27,083 nucleotides of DNA from Paenisporosarcina sp049671445 (GTDB taxonomy: Bacteria; Bacillota; Bacilli; Bacillales_A; Planococcaceae), in assembly GCF_049671445.1 (NCBI RefSeq), contig NZ_JBATUX010000106.1:1-27083 (forward strand), in the 5' to 3' direction. The notes beneath the pieces were generated by a model. It saw only the letters and a list, made by a program, of their open reading frames with translations. It was not told the DNA's origin and made no database searches. Shown one piece after another: positions 23,951 to 27,083 of this stretch. Both the position numbers and the translations under genes were made by a program. Position 1 is the first letter of the stretch, and every line of letters starts with the position of its first letter.

Positions 23951-24682
23951 TTATTTATGATAGCGACTCATAGGTTGAGTTTCAAATTCTTTGAAAGAAT
24001 CTTTAACCGACTTATGCCCAATTCCGTAAAGTCCTAATCTGTAATTTTCAATATTGTACGCTGCACTAACTGCTATTAAAAATGGTCGGTAATAAGGAGA
24101 CAGATTTTCTTTAATAAGATTATAACCAACAGGATTTTCACCACGTCTTACATAGTAACGAGCATCTGTTACAACACCTGAGATTTGTAGATTCTTAAGA
24201 GCTATTCCCGTGTTCTTATGATCAGAATGCCAATCTGTGTAAGAAAATACTTTATGCTTTGCATTAGGATGATAATTCTCATATTTACGAATTAACTTTT
24301 CTAATTCCGATATTGATAAGCTTCCATCTTCGTAATTATGGTAAATAATATTTTCAGGTTTAACTCCCATTATTGCTAATGAAAGAGCAAACTCACGGTT
24401 TCGAGCTTGAGAAAATTCTGTTTTTGTCATGCCTAATGAAGTTCGAATAACTGAAGCAGTACCTCCAGTTAGTAAAACAACATGAACATTATGACCTGCT
24501 TGAACATGCGCCATAATAGAAACTCCAAAAGTTAAAGCTTCATCGTCTTGATGTGGGATGTAGAAAAAAACATTACTATTTGCGTTAGGATTACCTGTAG
24601 CAGCTTTTGCTGTTTCAGAGGCTATAAAACTTGAAAATATTAATACTAATAATGCGGTAAATGTGAAGCTTGTTTTCTTCAT
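23951..24682 (-). CDS. Secreted PIG-L/LmbE family deacetylase
   Basis: PIG-L proteins are zinc-dependent N-deacetylases of sugar substrates. The 243-residue protein starts with a signal peptide (MKKTS, hydrophobic core to about residue 20, AKA cleavage site near 27), so it is exported. The metal-site motifs are PHQDDE at residues 43-48, in place of the usual PHPDDE, and HSDH at 152-155. The Asp and both His ligand positions are kept. Export suggests action on cell-wall or extracellular amino sugars. The start ATG 24682 has AAGG upstream. It stands alone 91 bases from the flavoprotein gene. Confidence 0.88.
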   Translation of the reverse strand: MKKTSFTFTALLVLIFSSFIASETAKAATGNPNANSNVFFYIPHQDDEALTFGVSIMAHVQAGHNVHVVLLTGGTASVIRTSLGMTKTEFSQARNREFALSLAIMGVKPENIIYHNYEDGSLSISELEKLIRKYENYHPNAKHKVFSYTDWHSDHKNTGIALKNLQISGVVTDARYYVRRGENPVGYNLIKENLSPYYRPFLIAVSAAYNIENYRLGLYGIGHKSVKDSFKEFETQPMSRYHK

Positions 24683-25093
24683 TTCATAAGCCTTCTTCCG
24701 TTATTTGTAGAAGGAGGTTGAAATCCTCTCGATTTCTGGAATTAAGTCGTCTACAGAGCGAAAGAATTATTCAACAGCTCGCCTTAATCTTTAAAGTTTC
24801 TTTGTATGTGTTTTGAGAAAACAATAAAAAATATGATTTCTCCCGAAGCGTTCTATCTAGATTCAATTTGAAATGAGTAAGAATTTAGAATGCGAATCAC
24901 AAAAGTCTGACAAAATGCTACTATTTAGTGTAACAGTGAACGTATCCAAAAACTAATAGTTTTTATCATATATTACTAAAACTGGACAATTCAATTTTAC
25001 TTCACCTAGTAAATACGAAATTTAGTAGAATTCCGTCATATTTCAATGTTTCAAATAGTTTCAGCCCCACTATTATACAATTAATTAAGAGAA

Positions 25094-25270
25094 GTGATTG
25101 TAGAAAAATTCCTAGCATTACTGGTGCAATTTTACCGAAAGTGTATAAGCAGGATCTGACTCTCTACCTTTAGTAATATGTATTCGATTCTACCACTTTC
25201 TAAGCTGGAGTAAGTAATTTCAAACATATTTCAGTCGAAAGTCCTAGGGTTAAAAAATAGGCTCTCTAAA
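25094..25270 (+). pseudogene. Possible relic of yidD (membrane insertion efficiency factor)
   Basis: From GTG 25094 one frame reads VIVEKFLALLVQFYRKCISRI and stops at TGA 25157-25159. This resembles the N-terminus of YidD, which has a hydrophobic start followed by FYQ-K-ISPL. Twenty bases later another frame gives C-x-RFY (25179-25193), as in the YidD motif CRFYPTC. The next bases can be read with a frameshift and a stop as a decayed continuation. If right, this is a gene with several inactivating changes. The similarity is short and judged by eye. The rest of the 691-base gap between the deacetylase and the next gene shows no supported gene. Confidence 0.35.
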
Positions 25271-25373
25271 AATGATAGTAGGTCTAAATCCATATTATTC
25301 AATTCCATGTTTGTTTACCGTCCTGAAGGGAATAATACATGTAAGCTAGAAATTCTAAGGGAGGCATATTACA

Positions 25374-25640
25374 TTGACTAAAAAAGAAGAGTTTCCGGAA
25401 TTTGAACCCGAACATCAAGAAGTAGAAAAGCGTCAAAAGCAGCAAGAAGAGAATGAAAAAGAATTGAAGCAAAATCAAAAACTTCACGATAATCATGGAG
25501 ACCAAGTCATTAATAATCAACAAGAAGATTATCAAAGCGAAAAAGATTTAAACAATCAATCAAACGAAAATCAAAACGAACAAAATTTAAATGACTTAAC
25601 AAATGATATCGCGAATAAACAAGGACGTAACTTTAATTAA
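25374..25640 (+). CDS. 88-residue disordered Gln/Asn/Glu/Lys-rich protein
   Basis: TTG 25374 follows AAGGGAGG (25357-25364) with a usable spacing, and the ORF ends in TAA 25638-25640 before a strong terminator. The product is extremely hydrophilic: most residues are Gln, Asn, Glu, Lys and Asp. There is no Cys or Trp, and hydrophobic residues are few. It is probably unfolded or one extended helix in its first half (EHQEVEKRQKQQEENEKEL). It does not match the gamma-type spore proteins I know. Function unknown. Confidence 0.65.
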   Translation: MTKKEEFPEFEPEHQEVEKRQKQQEENEKELKQNQKLHDNHGDQVINNQQEDYQSEKDLNNQSNENQNEQNLNDLTNDIANKQGRNFN

Positions 25641-25666
25641 AAGTTCCTATTTGTTTTTATTTTGGG

Positions 25667-25705
25667 AAATCGGTACTCCAACATTTACGGAGTATCGGTT
25701 TTTTT
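25667..25705. terminator. Terminator after the disordered-protein gene
   Basis: A 13-bp stem (25667-25679 with 25689-25701, one G-T pair) is followed by a run of seven T. It starts 27 bases after the stop codon. Confidence 0.88.
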
Positions 25706-25762
25706 ACGTATTGTGTATTTGAATGAAAAGGAGCGAGTACCATGTAAAGGCACTCGCTTATC

Positions 25763-26773
25763 TTAAGTAATCGAAATTATTTCTGGGTTTGTAACGGTCT
25801 CTGCAGGTTTTCCGAAAAGATAACCTTGTCCTAAATCATAACCTAAACTTGCACAAACTTGCGCTTCTTCAATTCGTTCTATTCCCTCAGCGAGGGTAAT
25901 AATACCGAGAGCATGTGCCCGTTCATTTGCTTCTTTCAGGAAGTCTATCTTGCCTTGATCCTGGTCGCAATTACTAATGTATGAACGATCAATTTTCACA
26001 TAATCCGGTCTCAATAATTCCAACATATCAAGCGTTGAGAATCCTGATCCTACATCGTCTAACGCTACTTTCATGCCTTCTTTTTTGTAGCGGTCTAGGA
26101 CTTTCTTCAAATGATTCACGTCTTCAATCTTTTCTGTTTCAACTACCTCAAATACTAAGTCTTCAGGATTCACTTGGTATTTTTCAACGATTTTAAACGT
26201 ATGTTGTAAGCAGAAATCAGGATTATAGATAGTAGAAGGTAAGAAGTTTATAAAGCTTTTTGTGCCAGCAGGAACTTTTCCTACACGTGCTTTTACCGCT
26301 TCTTCACGGGCTCGTTGGTCCAATAAAGAGTGAAGTCCAGTTTTGGTAGCTACATCAAATAACTTCCCAGGTGATAAGTTAATTTGCGGATCATTTGTAC
26401 GCAATAATGATTCGTAGCCATACAGTTCTTTTGAGTTCAAAGAAATGATGGGTTGTAAGTAACTAACAAATTGACCGTGTTGGATAAAGTTTACGGTTTC
26501 TTTTTCATTAAAACGCAACTCGAATGTTTTTAAATCAATGAGTCTCGTAGTACGCTTTGTACGGGACAGTCCCATTCGCAAATCAGTAGAATATTGCAAT
26601 CGCTCTAATTCACTCTGAACCATGTCTAAAGAGCTGTAAGGAGTGAAAGCAATATAATCATTCATTTTTTGATATTCACTAGTCAAATGTTGACTAATCT
26701 GGTTGGATTCAATGAATATGTATCCTTGTTCATAAAAGTCGAAAGAAATTCCACAGTGTATGCAACTATTCAT
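25763..26773 (-). CDS. EAL domain protein with N-terminal CxxC segment
   Basis: The 336-residue protein has a C-terminal EAL domain (about residues 95-330) for c-di-GMP hydrolysis. The signature reads E121-S-L. Other metal and catalytic motifs are intact: FINFLPS, VFEVVETE, ALDDVGSGF, VKIDRSYI and LAEGIE, then LGQGYLFGKP. The first 90 residues form a separate module beginning MNSCIHCGISFDF, with Cys4 and Cys7 as a possible zinc or redox site, and no membrane helix. GAGGTGA precedes ATG 26773. It is a second phosphodiesterase in the window, and the two share only the EAL domain. Confidence 0.9.
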   Translation of the reverse strand: MNSCIHCGISFDFYEQGYIFIESNQISQHLTSEYQKMNDYIAFTPYSSLDMVQSELERLQYSTDLRMGLSRTKRTTRLIDLKTFELRFNEKETVNFIQHGQFVSYLQPIISLNSKELYGYESLLRTNDPQINLSPGKLFDVATKTGLHSLLDQRAREEAVKARVGKVPAGTKSFINFLPSTIYNPDFCLQHTFKIVEKYQVNPEDLVFEVVETEKIEDVNHLKKVLDRYKKEGMKVALDDVGSGFSTLDMLELLRPDYVKIDRSYISNCDQDQGKIDFLKEANERAHALGIITLAEGIERIEEAQVCASLGYDLGQGYLFGKPAETVTNPEIISIT

Positions 26774-26918
26774 AAAGTCACCTCAATAATTCATTGTTTA
26801 TTAATTTTAAGTATCACAATAAATTTCGATTTCCGCAATATATTTTATTAGAAAATTAGGGTTAAATGTGATTTTTTTCTTGTTTAATAGGTCTATGGAG
26901 AGCCTTTATTCAACATAA

Positions 26919-26948
26919 TTGACGATTGGTTATGGCAGGGACTATACT
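26919..26948 (+). promoter_or_regulatory. Promoter upstream of the yybP-ykoY riboswitch
   Basis: TTGACG (26919-26924) and TATACT (26943-26948) are 18 bases apart. The transcript would start near 26955, about 25 bases ahead of the riboswitch core. Confidence 0.7.
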
Positions 26949-26975
26949 TAGCGTATAAAGTTAATATTCATCTTC

Positions 26976-27083
26976 CATTAAGGGGAGTAGCTATACAGTA
27001 AAGTCGTCAATACAGGATGTCAGTCCTCGGCTTTATTGGCAACTAAAGTTGTTTGCGAGACCTTACCAATAATTTGGTGAGGT
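26976..27083 (+). ncRNA. yybP-ykoY (manganese) riboswitch, 3' part cut by the window edge
   Basis: The conserved core AAGGGGAGTAGC (26980-26991), then AGTCGTCAATAC, and 3' CGAGACCTTACC (27056-27067) match the yybP-ykoY class that binds Mn2+ and switches on export or homeostasis genes. TAAGG at 26979-26983 can close helix P1 with CCTTA (27061-27065). The same CCTTA bases start a 10-bp hairpin (27060-27069 with 27074-27083), which is the likely terminator. The two structures exclude each other. The T tract and the regulated gene lie beyond the window; a TerC or UPF0016-type manganese exporter would be typical. Confidence 0.9.

Noticed and set aside
25225..25262. Small CCTA/TAGG stem that resembles a leader motif
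   Set aside because: The stem is only four pairs and I could match it to no known riboswitch or leader.

Overview
The window looks like chromosomal DNA of a low-GC Gram-positive bacterium of the order Bacillales, most likely a Planococcaceae-type bacterium (Sporosarcina, Paenisporosarcina or Planococcus relatives). The evidence is the strong AGGAGG ribosome binding sites, ATG/GTG/TTG starts, sigma-A style promoters, many intrinsic terminators, a CcpA-type cre box, Bacillus-type gene families (YcsG/YcsI, YczE, YumC-like reductase) and a GC-rich intergenic repeat that I recall from Bacillales genomes. The genus is an inference. I see no rRNA, tRNA, CRISPR array, prophage or intact insertion sequence.

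Layout. 1-600: the tail of an unknown hydrophilic protein, two strong terminators and a 59-residue membrane-anchored miniprotein. 762-5441: a five-gene operon with its own promoter and terminator, pxpB-pxpC-pxpA-(NRAMP-like transporter)-(DUF1445), for uptake and ATP-dependent opening of 5-oxoproline to glutamate. 5593-7806: a 60-residue coiled-coil miniprotein, an NAD(P)-binding SDR-like protein and a DegV fatty-acid-binding protein; the DegV promoter region carries several CATGACA motifs. 7712-8219: a gene-poor segment bounded by two near-identical 25-base repeats and holding the GC-rich repeat. 8248-10450: a serine-recombinase-like protein that has lost its catalytic residues, and a SulP anion transporter. 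10466-14214: a glycerate/gluconate module, with a CdaR-type regulator divergent from glycerate kinase and a GntP permease; a cre box sits just before the kinase gene. 14362-16290: an EAL phosphodiesterase and the tRNA hydroxylase TrhO. 16501-18731: 21-base tandem repeats encoding exact heptads, a large FAD-dependent dehydrogenase and a broken 20-codon ORF. 18766-21331: BrnQ and a convergent GntR/FCD regulator; the brnQ and gntR upstream regions share the 12-mer TGATATATTGCA and palindromes built on it. 21332-24682: a DJ-1/Hsp31-like protein, a YczE membrane protein, a ferredoxin-NADP reductase-like flavoprotein and a secreted PIG-L deacetylase. 24683-27083: a possible yidD relic, a disordered Gln/Asn/Glu/Lys-rich protein, a second EAL protein with an N-terminal CxxC, and at the right edge a yybP-ykoY (Mn2+) riboswitch cut off before the gene it controls.

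Most of this is accessory metabolism with local control: 5-oxoproline salvage, glycerate/gluconate use under likely carbon catabolite repression, branched-chain amino acid transport under a likely GntR operator, and two c-di-GMP phosphodiesterases with no cyclase in the window. The most promising points are the NRAMP-fold transporter that lacks the metal-binding motifs inside the oxoprolinase operon, the shared brnQ/gntR operator, and the catalytically dead recombinase family member.
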